Source: Conexibacter sp. (GTDB lineage Bacteria; Actinomycetota; Thermoleophilia; Solirubrobacterales; Solirubrobacteraceae). Taken from it: a DNA stretch of 5,651 bases. A program made the position numbers and the translations under genes. A model generated the notes under the pieces. That model searched no databases. It saw only the letters and a program-made list of their open reading frames with translations, and was not told the DNA's origin. Location: assembly GCA_025964055.1 (NCBI GenBank), contig JAOPZP010000594.1:1-5651 (forward strand), written 5' to 3'. The first letter of the stretch is position 1. Every line of letters begins with the position of its first letter. Below, in pieces: positions 1 to 5,017 of the stretch.

Positions 1-1702
1 TGCGCTTCAGCATGCGCCGGCCGGCCACCGAGAGCGTGACCTTGAGCGTTACGCGGCCCGCCGCGCCCGCGACGCGCGTCACCTTCGCCAGGACGACGGT
101 CGGGCTGTCGTCGCTGTAGTGGCGTGCGGTGACGTCGAGCTTGCCGGCGCCCGGGAGGTCGTATTGCGCGGTGAGCCGGCTGCTGCCGCCGGGCGAGAGC
201 GCCGACGAGGCGACGCGGTTGCTCGGCTGCGTCGTCAGCGCCGGAGTGGCGGTCGGCGCCGGCGTCGCCGCCGGCGGGACGACGGCGACGGTGATGGTCG
301 GCGTCGGGGCGGGCGCCACCGGTTCCGCGGGCACGGACGGCACGGCGGCCGCGAGCACGGCCGCGGTGGCCGCGCTGGCGGCGTCAGCCGAGCCGCCGGT
401 GTTCGTGGCGGTGACGACGCAGCGCAGGAGCTTGCCGACGTCGCCCGCGACGGGCGCATAGGACTGGGCGGTGCCGGCGAGCGCGACGTCGGTCCAGGTG
501 CCGCTGGAGGGCACGCTGCTCTGCCAGCGATAGCCGACGGTCGGCGCAGGGCCGGTCCAGACGACGCCGGCGTCGTTGCAGCTCAGTGCGGGCGACTGGC
601 CGACCTGGGCGGGCTGGGCGGCGATCACCGGCGCGGTACCGATGTTGGCCGGGGCGGCCTGCGGCGCGCCGAGGTAGGCGTGGCCACCGGTGTCGACGGC
701 CACGCAGAAGGTCGCCGTCGGGCACGACACTGCGTTGAGCCGCGGCGTGCCCGCCGTGCTGGTGATGGAGGCCGGCGTGCTCCACGTGGCACCGCCGTCG
801 GCGGTCTCGATCGCGGAGCCGCGATCGTCGACCGCGACGCAGAAGGTCTGGCTGCTCGGTGAGCCGGGCACGCACGAGACGGACGTCAGCGCATGGCCAG
901 GGTCGGCGGTGACCGCGGTCCAGTCCGCTCCGCCGGCGGTCCCTCCGCGGTAGTAGAAGGCCTTGCCGCCGCTGTCGACCGTCACGCAGGCGGTCGCCGA
1001 GGCGCACGACACCGAGGTGAGCCCCGACGCGCCGGAGATGACGCCGTCGCCGCGGTTCGGCGGCGAGAAGGTGACGCCGCCGTCGCTCGACGGGAACGCG
1101 GAACCGTTGTTGTCGACGACGACGCAGAAGCCCGTCGTCGCGTCCGAGCCCGGCACGCACGACACGGCGTTGATCGAGCCCGGGAAGTTGACGCCCTGGG
1201 TGTTGCCCGATACCCAGGTGGCGCCGGCGTCGAGCGTTCTCGGCGTCGTCGTGACCCCCGTCCCCGCGAAGCAGAACGTGGCCGACGTGCACGACACCGA
1301 GTTGAAGCCGAAGGCCTGGCCCGGGGGCGCGGTCCGCGGGCCCCAGGTCGTGCCGTCGAAGCTGACGGCCCGGCCGCCCCCGTCGCCCGCGGCGCAGAAC
1401 GTCGGAGTCCCGCAGGACAGGGAGCTCACGCCGGAGCTGTCGGTCCCGGTCACCGGCCAGGTGGCGGCGGCAGGATCGGACGTCAGGAGGTTGCCGGCGG
1501 TGTCGCCCGCGGCACAGAACGTGGTCGTGGGGCACGACACGGCGACGAGCCCGTAGGACGCGTCGACGTGCGCCGGCGCCGACCACGCGAGCGGCGCGGC
1601 CTGCGAGGCCGCCGGGGCTACGAGCAGGAGCAGGGACACGAACATCAGGCCGGCGAGCGATCGTGCGACGCCGGCGATGGTGCTACTCCCGCGGAGGGGC
1701 AT
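1..1702 (-). CDS. Secreted Cys-repeat beta-propeller protein with Ig-like domain (3' end beyond window)
   Basis: The frame is open for 567 codons from ATG at 1702 to the left edge, so the C-terminus is missing. AAGGAG lies 11 nt before the ATG. Residues 1-35 form a signal peptide: Arg at 4 and 14, hydrophobic core about 16-32, cleavage likely after SQA. Seven repeats start Ser-Cys and carry a second Cys, usually Phe-Cys, 6 or 11 residues later (Cys57/63, 97/103, 138/144, 182/193, 233/239, 277/288, 327/333). Several end in Asp-box-like strings such as SSDGGVTF and TADGGATW. An Ig-like domain follows (about 353-442, Cys375 and Cys428, Trp393), then a Pro/Ala stalk (about 450-493) and a basic beta-rich segment to 567. 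I infer a seven-bladed propeller with Cys pairs as disulfides, acting outside the cell. Ligand and enzymatic activity are unknown. Codon third positions are almost all G/C, unlike the genes on the right. Confidence 0.9.
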   Translation of the reverse strand, partial: MPLRGSSTIAGVARSLAGLMFVSLLLLVAPAASQAAPLAWSAPAHVDASYGLVAVSCPTTTFCAAGDTAGNLLTSDPAAATWPVTGTDSSGVSSLSCGTPTFCAAGDGGGRAVSFDGTTWGPRTAPPGQAFGFNSVSCTSATFCFAGTGVTTTPRTLDAGATWVSGNTQGVNFPGSINAVSCVPGSDATTGFCVVVDNNGSAFPSSDGGVTFSPPNRGDGVISGASGLTSVSCASATACVTVDSGGKAFYYRGGTAGGADWTAVTADPGHALTSVSCVPGSPSSQTFCVAVDDRGSAIETADGGATWSTPASITSTAGTPRLNAVSCPTATFCVAVDTGGHAYLGAPQAAPANIGTAPVIAAQPAQVGQSPALSCNDAGVVWTGPAPTVGYRWQSSVPSSGTWTDVALAGTAQSYAPVAGDVGKLLRCVVTATNTGGSADAASAATAAVLAAAVPSVPAEPVAPAPTPTITVAVVPPAATPAPTATPALTTQPSNRVASSALSPGGSSRLTAQYDLPGAGKLDVTARHYSDDSPTVVLAKVTRVAGAAGRVTLKVTLSVAGRRMLKR

Positions 1703-1713
1703 ATCAGGTTGGT

Positions 1714-1719
1714 CTCCTT
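1714..1719 (-). promoter_or_regulatory. Ribosome binding site AAGGAG of the secreted protein gene
   Basis: The minus strand reads AAGGAG, 11 nt before the ATG at 1702. It is the only good Shine-Dalgarno match nearby. It fixes the start that gives a complete signal peptide. Confidence 0.75.
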
Positions 1720-1730
1720 GACCGTGAGCG

Positions 1731-1747
1731 ACGGCACGGCGTGCCGT
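1731..1747. promoter_or_regulatory. 17-bp perfect dyad, possible operator
   Basis: ACGGCACG-G-CGTGCCGT is a perfect 8-bp inverted repeat around one central base. It lies 29-45 bp upstream of the start codon of the secreted protein gene, just ahead of its ribosome binding site. A repressor operator or a 5'-leader hairpin would both fit. No regulator gene is in view to choose between them. Confidence 0.45.
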
Positions 1748-1882
1748 TCGCTCCCCCTACCGATCGGCAGCACGAGCGGTTTCTTGTGCTTCTCGCGCGC
1801 GCCTGCTTCTTGATGGCGTTGGTGTTCAGCGTTGCCGGCCGCCAGGCCTGCGGGTCACACCAAGGCAAAAGGCCCGCATGAT

Positions 1883-1900
1883 GGGGCTGTTGCGCAACGC
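1883..1900. repeat. Candidate terminal inverted repeat of the IS remnant
   Basis: The plus strand reads GGGGCTGTTGCGCAACGC, with the 10-bp palindrome GTTGCGCAAC inside it. It lies about 70 bp beyond the transposase stop codon, where an IS end is expected. IS ends beginning with a G-run followed by TGTTGCGCAA are familiar to me from this kind of element. The partner end is missing because the element is truncated, so the call cannot be confirmed here. Confidence 0.4.
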
Positions 1901-1970
1901 TCACCGTCAGGCGGGCTTGGGGGCGGTGGCGGTTCGAAACGTGCTGGGCATCGCCCGCTGCGTGCCGGGG

Positions 1971-2160
1971 TCAGCCGGTCAGGCCGGTGTGGAGCTTGAG
2001 AAGGTTGTGGCCGGTGGCGATGAGCTGCCATTCCGCTTGGCAGGCGGCCAGGCCGCCGCGCTGGAATCTCGTGATTCCGCGCAGGAACTTGATGCGGGCG
2101 AAACACGGTCTCGATGATGTGCTGGCGCTTTCGGTATCGCGTTGCGCGAGAAACCCAAGC
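1971..2160 (-). pseudogene. 3' fragment of an IS1182-like DDE transposase, frameshifted
   Basis: One minus-strand frame gives TRYRKRQHIIETVF. The next frame continues FARIKFLRGITRF and then EWQLIATGHNLLKLH, ending with TGA at 1971-1973. Together these match the C-terminus of IS4/IS5-superfamily (IS1182-like) transposases: the Tyr/Arg stretch, the Glu expected to be the last DDE residue, Lys seven residues later, and the EW...HNLLKLH tail. One extra base near 2098-2101 (GTGTTT-C-GCC) breaks the frame. All upstream domains are missing, so it cannot be active. The 5' truncation lies near 2140-2160, next to the hairpin that opens the repeat-delimited gene array. The family call is from memory of motifs. 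Confidence 0.78.
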
Positions 2161-2166
2161 GTTCCT

Positions 2167-2200
2167 CGGGCTTCCGCTTTGCATGGAAAGCGGCAGCCCG
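2167..2200. repeat. Intergenic repeat, partial copy 1, with a 12-bp stem-loop
   Basis: CGGGCT-t-CCGCTT pairs with AAGCGG-c-AGCCCG around the loop TGCATGGA, with one mismatch. The string GCATGGAAAGCG is shared with the copy at 3300-3351, and closely related strings occur in the copies at 2525-2585 and 5018-5073. The GGACGAAAC core present in those copies is not seen here. GTTGCGCGAGAA at 2141-2152 is also found in the copy at 2998-3042, so more of the repeat may be present upstream. It lies between the transposase remnant and the small membrane protein gene. Confidence 0.6.
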
Positions 2201-2214
2201 ATCTGGCTGCCCCC

Positions 2215-2220
2215 TAGACT
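2215..2220 (+). promoter_or_regulatory. -10 box TAGACT for a likely leaderless transcript
   Basis: TAGACT fits the TAnnnT pattern and ends 7 nt before GTG at 2228. Transcription would therefore begin at or next to the start codon. No Shine-Dalgarno sequence is present. No convincing -35 box lies 16-18 nt upstream, which keeps confidence modest. Leaderless mRNAs are common in Actinobacteria. Confidence 0.4.
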
Positions 2221-2227
2221 CCGCCGC

Positions 2228-2476
2228 GTGAGCTTTCTCGCTTCAAGCAGCGACTTCGTCGTCGAGTCAAACCTCGGTTTCTACGCCCTGGCGTGGCTGC
2301 TGGTCGCCTCAGTCGCCGCGGTGATCACGGCACTGAAAGGTCGTTGGGGCTGGCTCCTGGCCGGTTGCATCTTCGGCGGCCTGCTCTGGCTCGTCTCCGC
2401 GTGGCTCGCCCCGCGGCCGGGCAGTTGGTGGGCGCGTCGTCGTGGAAGTCACCGGCAACCAAGCCCGCAGCTCTGA
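2228..2476 (+). CDS. Small two-helix membrane protein, 82 aa
   Basis: The protein has two hydrophobic helices, about residues 17-36 and 41-61, joined by a short basic turn (LKGRWGW). It ends in a basic tail with APRPGSWWARRR at 61-72. Short actinobacterial inner-membrane proteins with this helix-KGRWGW-helix-PGS.WARR layout are familiar to me, but I know no function for them. I chose GTG at 2228 because TAGACT lies 7 nt before it and the hydrophobic segment follows soon after. In-frame ATGs at 2114 and 2183 would run through the transposase remnant and the repeat hairpin, and would add Arg-rich sequence. The gene is bounded by repeat copies at 2167-2200 and 2525-2585. Confidence 0.72.
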   Translation: MSFLASSSDFVVESNLGFYALAWLLVASVAAVITALKGRWGWLLAGCIFGGLLWLVSAWLAPRPGSWWARRRGSHRQPSPQL

Positions 2477-2483
2477 CTAGCGA

Positions 2484-2526
2484 GTAGCGCCCTCACGAAC
2501 GGCTTCCGGAACGACGGGCGGACTAC
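2484..2526 (+). terminator. Hairpin after the small membrane protein gene
   Basis: GTAG-CGCCC at 2484-2492 pairs with GGGCG-ga-CTAC at 2516-2526, a 9-bp stem with a 2-nt bulge. The loop contains the palindrome TTCCGGAA. It starts 7 nt after the stop codon at 2476 and has no T-run. It may terminate transcription, or it may be the first half of the adjoining repeat element. Confidence 0.5.
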
Positions 2527-2585
2527 CGCTTTGGACGAAATGCGGCAGCGGTCTGCGCCTCCAACGCATGGAAAGGAGAAGCGCT
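2525..2585. repeat. Intergenic repeat, copy 2
   Basis: The core TTTGGACGAAATGCGGCAGC (2531-2550) is followed by a stem-loop in which GCGCCTCC at 2555-2562 pairs with GGAG-aa-GCGC at 2575-2584. The loop region holds GCATGGAAA. An alternative stem, ACCGCT with AGCGGT, spans 2525-2552. The core aligns with the copies at 2998, 3300 and 5018 in the same orientation. The second stem contains the ribosome binding site of the next gene. Confidence 0.75.
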
Positions 2586-2592
2586 CTCAGGC

Positions 2593-2967
2593 ATGCTGTC
2601 AGAGGTGCGCTGCCTGCTCGAACTGAGGTCGCCAAGCGACGGTTCTGGCACTGGCGAGACGTGGGCGTTCAGCGGGGTGGACGGTCGCGCTCTCCACGCC
2701 TGCCTGGACGACCTCGACGACTTCACGACCGATGCGCCCAATGAGCGGAGGACGTACAAACACGGTCATGTCGTAGAAGCCGACGATCGCTGGCGCGCGG
2801 CGATGCTGCTGTGGCCCGACGAGCCATCGCAGCGCGGGCGGATCTCGTCTGTCCCGGTCCGAGCCGATGCAGCTTGGACGCAAGACGGCGCACGGCGGCT
2901 CGCCGAGATCCTGCCCGAGCGCCTTGACGATCTGAGAGCCGCGATCATCGCGCGCTTCAACAGATAA
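2593..2967 (+). CDS. Hypothetical protein, 124 aa
   Basis: I do not recognise the family. The protein is soluble and fairly acidic, with no signal peptide or membrane segment. An N-terminal strand (SEVRCLLELRS, 3-13) and a segment rich in Asp (about 38-44) are followed by a middle region with Trp68 and Trp74. A likely amphipathic C-terminal helix covers about 98-122 (GARRLAEILPERLDDLRAAI). G/C is strongly preferred at third positions and the frame is longer and cleaner than the opposite strand, which supports real coding. AAAGGAG ends 14 nt before the ATG, which is long for a ribosome binding site, and it is half buried in the hairpin of repeat copy 2. A short hairpin and repeat copy 3 follow the stop. 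Confidence 0.75.
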   Translation: MLSEVRCLLELRSPSDGSGTGETWAFSGVDGRALHACLDDLDDFTTDAPNERRTYKHGHVVEADDRWRAAMLLWPDEPSQRGRISSVPVRADAAWTQDGARRLAEILPERLDDLRAAIIARFNR

Positions 2968-2974
2968 GGCCATC

Positions 2975-2987
2975 CCTCCGAGCGAGG
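2975..2987 (+). terminator. Short hairpin after the 124-aa gene
   Basis: CCTC and GAGG pair around a 5-nt loop (CGAGC), starting 7 nt after the stop codon. The stem is only 4 bp and lacks a T-run, so it is weak alone. The hairpins after the stops at 2476 and 4970 begin at almost the same distance. Confidence 0.3.
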
Positions 2988-2997
2988 CCGCGCAACT

Positions 2998-3042
2998 TCT
3001 GCTTGGGACGAAACTCGGCACCGGTGCTCGGTTGCGCGAGAA
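2998..3042. repeat. Intergenic repeat, copy 3
   Basis: TTGGGACGAAACTCGGCACC aligns base for base with the cores at 2531, 3302 and 5021. It continues into the perfect palindrome GCACC-GGTGC (3018-3027). CTCG and CGAG then pair at 3027-3030 and 3037-3040. The usual GCATGGA string is GCGCGAGA here. The copy lies between the convergent 124-aa gene (+) and the frameshifted small gene (-). Confidence 0.75.
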
Positions 3043-3048
3043 GCGCGC

Positions 3049-3250
3049 CTACCGCGCATTCTCATCCCAGCTCTGTTGCAGCTGGTGAAAGACGCCGCGG
3101 CGCTCGCGCTCAAGGCGGCGTGCGGTTTCCTTGTCCCCACGACCCCCGCGCTTCGCTGATCTCGTAGACCAGTCGCCAGAGCCGGAGTTGCAGCTCAGAA
3201 TGTGGCGGAAGGTTTGGAGAACGCCTCGGGTGCTCCTCGCGCTCGCTCAC
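3049..3250 (-). pseudogene. Small charged-protein gene broken by one frameshift (about 66 aa if repaired)
   Basis: GTG at 3250 opens a 46-codon frame that includes SELQLRLWRLVYEISEARG and stops at 3110-3112. The next frame, from about 3140, reads RGDKETARRLERERRGVFHQLQQSWDENAR and stops at 3049-3051. It has no ATG, GTG or TTG of its own. Removing one G from the run GGGGG near 3140-3145 joins the two into one plausible 66-aa protein: a helical N-half with LWRLVYEI, then a strongly charged helix. I do not recognise it. It could be a decayed gene, a sequencing error in a G-run or a programmed shift; alternatively only the 46-aa frame is real. A good promoter lies directly upstream, and repeats flank both sides. 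Confidence 0.5.
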
Positions 3251-3258
3251 TCGCGCAG

Positions 3259-3287
3259 ACCGTAGGCCCGCCCGACCACGCGTGCAA
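3259..3287 (-). promoter_or_regulatory. Promoter TTGCAC-N17-TACGGT, leaderless start
   Basis: On the minus strand TTGCAC (3282-3287) and TACGGT (3259-3264) are 17 bp apart. The GTG start at 3250 follows 8 nt after the -10 box. Spacing and sequence suit a housekeeping-type sigma factor. The distance to GTG implies a leaderless mRNA for the small gene at 3049-3250. Confidence 0.5.
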
Positions 3288-3299
3288 AGCCCGAGTGCC

Positions 3300-3351
3300 T
3301 CTTTGGACGAAACGCGGAACCGGCGCGCTGCTCCTGAGCATGGAAAGCGAC
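3300..3351. repeat. Intergenic repeat, copy 4
   Basis: TTTGGACGAAACGCGGAACC (3302-3321 region) is the clearest version of the core. Next, CGGC-GCGCTG at 3311-3320 pairs with CAGCGC-t-GCCG at 3341-3351, a 10-bp stem with one bulged base. The loop includes GAGCATGGAAAGC. It lies between the promoter of the frameshifted small gene and the 3' end of the next minus-strand gene. Confidence 0.78.
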
Positions 3352-3380
3352 AGCGCTGCCGCGAACGGAGCGCGGCACGC

Positions 3381-3650
3381 TTAGACGAGAAGGACCAGCG
3401 TCCGAACGCCCGGTCCGTTCCCTGTTGCGATCCAGCGAACGACGACGCCGCCCCCGATAGCGGTTAGCGTCGCGCTGGCCGCCATCTCGATGAACATGGC
3501 ACGGTCGAGTGCGGACAGATCACCGGCTTGTCGATGTTCGTAATGCGCTGTCTCGCGCGAATGGATGAGTGACCGCGTCAGCTCGGCCGCGAGGCGCACG
3601 GCCAGCTTGACGGCGACTATCTGGCTGACGGACACATCCGGGTTGCGCAT
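3381..3650 (-). CDS. Hypothetical protein with one hydrophobic segment, 89 aa
   Basis: I do not recognise the family. Residues about 8-30 (SQIVAVKLAVRLAAELTRSL) suggest an amphipathic helix. A His/Glu-rich stretch follows (30-40). A hydrophobic segment at about 52-75 (AMFIEMAASATLTAIGGGVV) could cross the membrane, and the C-terminus is hydrophobic. The ATG at 3650 begins 12 nt after the stop of the 60-aa gene, so the two should form one transcription unit. The Shine-Dalgarno match is weak (GAGCGG). Codon use favours G/C third positions but includes more A/T-ending codons than the secreted protein gene. Repeat copy 4 lies just past its stop. Confidence 0.65.
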   Translation of the reverse strand: MRNPDVSVSQIVAVKLAVRLAAELTRSLIHSRETAHYEHRQAGDLSALDRAMFIEMAASATLTAIGGGVVVRWIATGNGPGVRTLVLLV

Positions 3651-3662
3651 ATCCGCTCGGGA

Positions 3663-3845
3663 CTACACGCCCATCAGGCGCGGCAACATACTCAAGATGA
3701 ACCCACTCCGCGCGGCGCGAAACCGTCCCACGTCGCCGCCTCTCTCGGCCAGCTTGTCCTCAACTCGCTGCAACTGCATCGGGGTCCAGAACGTGCCGAA
3801 GACCATCATGACTCCCGCCACGACGAGGGCCAGCCCGTCGCCCAC
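3663..3845 (-). CDS. Small membrane protein, 60 aa, first gene of a two-gene unit
   Basis: GTG at 3845 has GGAGG 7 nt upstream, the best ribosome binding site in the right half of the window. Residues about 4-20 (GLALVVAGVMMVFGTFW) form one membrane helix. A charged segment follows (QRVEDKLAERGGDVGRFR, about 26-43), and the tail is hydrophobic. The family is not recognised. An open frame extends to 4022, but the added part is Arg/Pro-rich and lacks a ribosome binding site, so I reject it. It ends 12 nt before the 89-aa gene. A weak -35/-10 pair, TTGTGC and TACGAC with 17-bp spacing, lies at 3932-3960 on the same strand. Confidence 0.62.
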   Translation of the reverse strand: MGDGLALVVAGVMMVFGTFWTPMQLQRVEDKLAERGGDVGRFRAARSGFILSMLPRLMGV

Positions 3846-3852
3846 GGCTGGT

Positions 3853-3857
3853 CCTCC
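3853..3857 (-). promoter_or_regulatory. Ribosome binding site GGAGG that sets the GTG start at 3845
   Basis: GGAGG on the minus strand ends 7 nt before GTG. It decides in favour of the 60-aa product over the longer open frame. Confidence 0.65.
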
Positions 3858-3990
3858 ACCTGCTGGCCTGGATCCCTCGGCGCATCGCCTTGCCAGCCGT
3901 CGTGGAGGCGTCGAGTCAAGCTCATGGCGGGGTCGTACCCCGTACGTTCGGCAGGCACAACGTCCACGCTGGCTGGCGGCGAGCTTCCGC

Positions 3991-4026
3991 TCCGGACGAG
4001 AAGCGCAAGTGCTGCTCCGCATCGTG
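3991..4026. repeat. Intergenic repeat, degenerate copy 5
   Basis: GGACGAGAAGCGCAAG followed by GCTGCTCCGCATCGTGG resembles the copy at 3300-3351 (GGACGAAACGCGGAAC, then GCTGCTCC and GCATGG) with a few changes and gaps. It lies in the 258-bp gap between the divergent 60-aa gene (-) and DUF4253-type gene (+). Nothing else in that gap looks coding. The match is by eye and could be overcalled. Confidence 0.4.
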
Positions 4027-4109
4027 GGTCACCACCGGCCCTTCGCCCAACCACGGCCCGTTCGTCCGTTTTGCGCGGATGATGCGGGCTGCCGCACCAT
4101 GATGTGCCG

Positions 4110-4970
4110 ATGCTCAGCAACGCCGATGAGATCCGGGAGGCACTCGACGCCTCGGTCTTGGCCGACCGCGATCTTCAGCGGGTGCCGATCCCGGGCACCG
4201 CCGAGGTCGGCTTCGAGTTGAATATCGGCGACCTTGATGCTGTGGCTGCGTGGCACGCCGCGCGGGAAGCGCTCCGGAGGACGGGACGTTGGCCGCTGCT
4301 GGTCGGCGTGGTCGGCGAAGACGTCTACAGCCGCCATTTCTATCCGAACACCGGCGATCAGAGCCCGGCGGCGATCATCGAGCGCGCCGGCAGCATCAGC
4401 TGGCCCGACGGAAGACGCCGACCCGAGTTTCCGCCGGAGGATTGGGAGCGGGTGGTCGGCGGCGAGGCCGTAACCACGAAACGGCGCAACGGACAAGCTC
4501 CGAGCGTGACCGAGCTGCTGGAGCAGGTTTCGACTCCCGACTGGCACGCCCTCGATGCCTTCCTGCTCGCTTGGGAAGAAGACCAACGGCCGACGACGGG
4601 CCGTGAGTACGGTGGCCCACCGGACCTGCCCTGGGGCCTGACGCAGGTCAGCAGGCTCGTTCTGCTGCCCAGCGACTGCCCATCAGTCGTGCCCGCGTAC
4701 ACACACTTCTGGGGTGCCGGGGGGAACGGCGGAGGAAGCGAGCGCCTGGTCAGCGCACTGCGCAGCTGGCATCACCGCTACGGCGCCGAGCCGTGTGCGG
4801 CGACCGGTGTCACGCTGACCTTCGCTGTCCGGCGCCCGCCGACCGAACTCCGCGACGCGTGGCAACTGGTGACCGAGATGGAGTCCTTCATCAAGCTCGA
4901 TGACTCCATCCGAGAACGGGCCCGGAGCCTGCTCGGATACGAGTGGTGGGAACTCTACGACCGGCCCTAA
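4110..4970 (+). CDS. DUF4253-type protein, 286 aa
   Basis: The C-terminal part fits my memory of DUF4253 (PF14062). It has a helix ending in RSWHHRYGAEP (218-228), a strand leading into RRPP (241-244), a helix with DAWQLVTEMESF (249-260), and a Trp-rich end WWELYDRP (279-286). The N-terminal half has the GRWPLLVG string (59-66) often seen before it. The length suits the family. The protein is soluble, with no signal peptide. Its biochemical role is unknown; such genes turn up scattered in actinobacterial genomes. ATG 4110 is chosen, with GTG at 4104 as an in-frame alternative; neither has a clear ribosome binding site. A strong hairpin follows 6 nt after the stop, then repeat copy 6. Confidence 0.8.
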   Translation: MLSNADEIREALDASVLADRDLQRVPIPGTAEVGFELNIGDLDAVAAWHAAREALRRTGRWPLLVGVVGEDVYSRHFYPNTGDQSPAAIIERAGSISWPDGRRRPEFPPEDWERVVGGEAVTTKRRNGQAPSVTELLEQVSTPDWHALDAFLLAWEEDQRPTTGREYGGPPDLPWGLTQVSRLVLLPSDCPSVVPAYTHFWGAGGNGGGSERLVSALRSWHHRYGAEPCAATGVTLTFAVRRPPTELRDAWQLVTEMESFIKLDDSIRERARSLLGYEWWELYDRP

Positions 4971-4976
4971 GCGACC

Positions 4977-5008
4977 CGCCACCGAGCCAACCGGTCTGCT
5001 GGGTGGCG
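4977..5008 (+). terminator. Strong hairpin after the DUF4253-type gene
   Basis: CGCCACC at 4977-4983 pairs with GGTGGCG at 5002-5008. Inside, AGC at 4985-4987 pairs with GCT at 4998-5000, around a loop containing ACCGGT. It begins 6 nt after the stop codon and has no T-run. It is either a terminator or the first hairpin of the adjoining repeat. Confidence 0.55.
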
Positions 5009-5017
5009 CCTCCGCTG

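Noticed and set aside
384..1586. A 400-codon open frame on the minus strand
   Set aside because: Its protein is Arg/His-rich and low in variety. It is the shifted frame of the secreted protein gene, whose own frame has a signal peptide, repeats and a ribosome binding site.
119..1813. Long plus-strand open frames opposite the secreted protein gene
   Set aside because: They are Arg/Gly/Ala-rich products of GC-rich antisense sequence, with no motifs or ribosome binding sites.
2098..2112. GGGCGAAACACGG resembling the repeat core
   Set aside because: It lies inside transposase coding sequence and is explained by the ETVFAR codons; the related hairpin is 70 bp away, unlike in the true copies.
2114..2227. 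Upstream extension of the 82-aa membrane protein
   Set aside because: It would read through the transposase remnant and the repeat hairpin and add Arg-rich sequence with no ribosome binding site.
2599..3021. A 140-codon minus-strand frame opposite the 124-aa gene
   Set aside because: It runs through repeat copy 3 and has poorer codon use than the plus-strand frame.
3846..4022. N-terminal extension of the 60-aa membrane protein
   Set aside because: The added residues are Arg/Pro-rich, and a good ribosome binding site marks the internal GTG.
3565..4221. A 218-codon plus-strand frame
   Set aside because: It runs across two minus-strand genes, a repeat and the start of the DUF4253-type gene, with Arg/Ser/Pro-rich content typical of a shadow frame.
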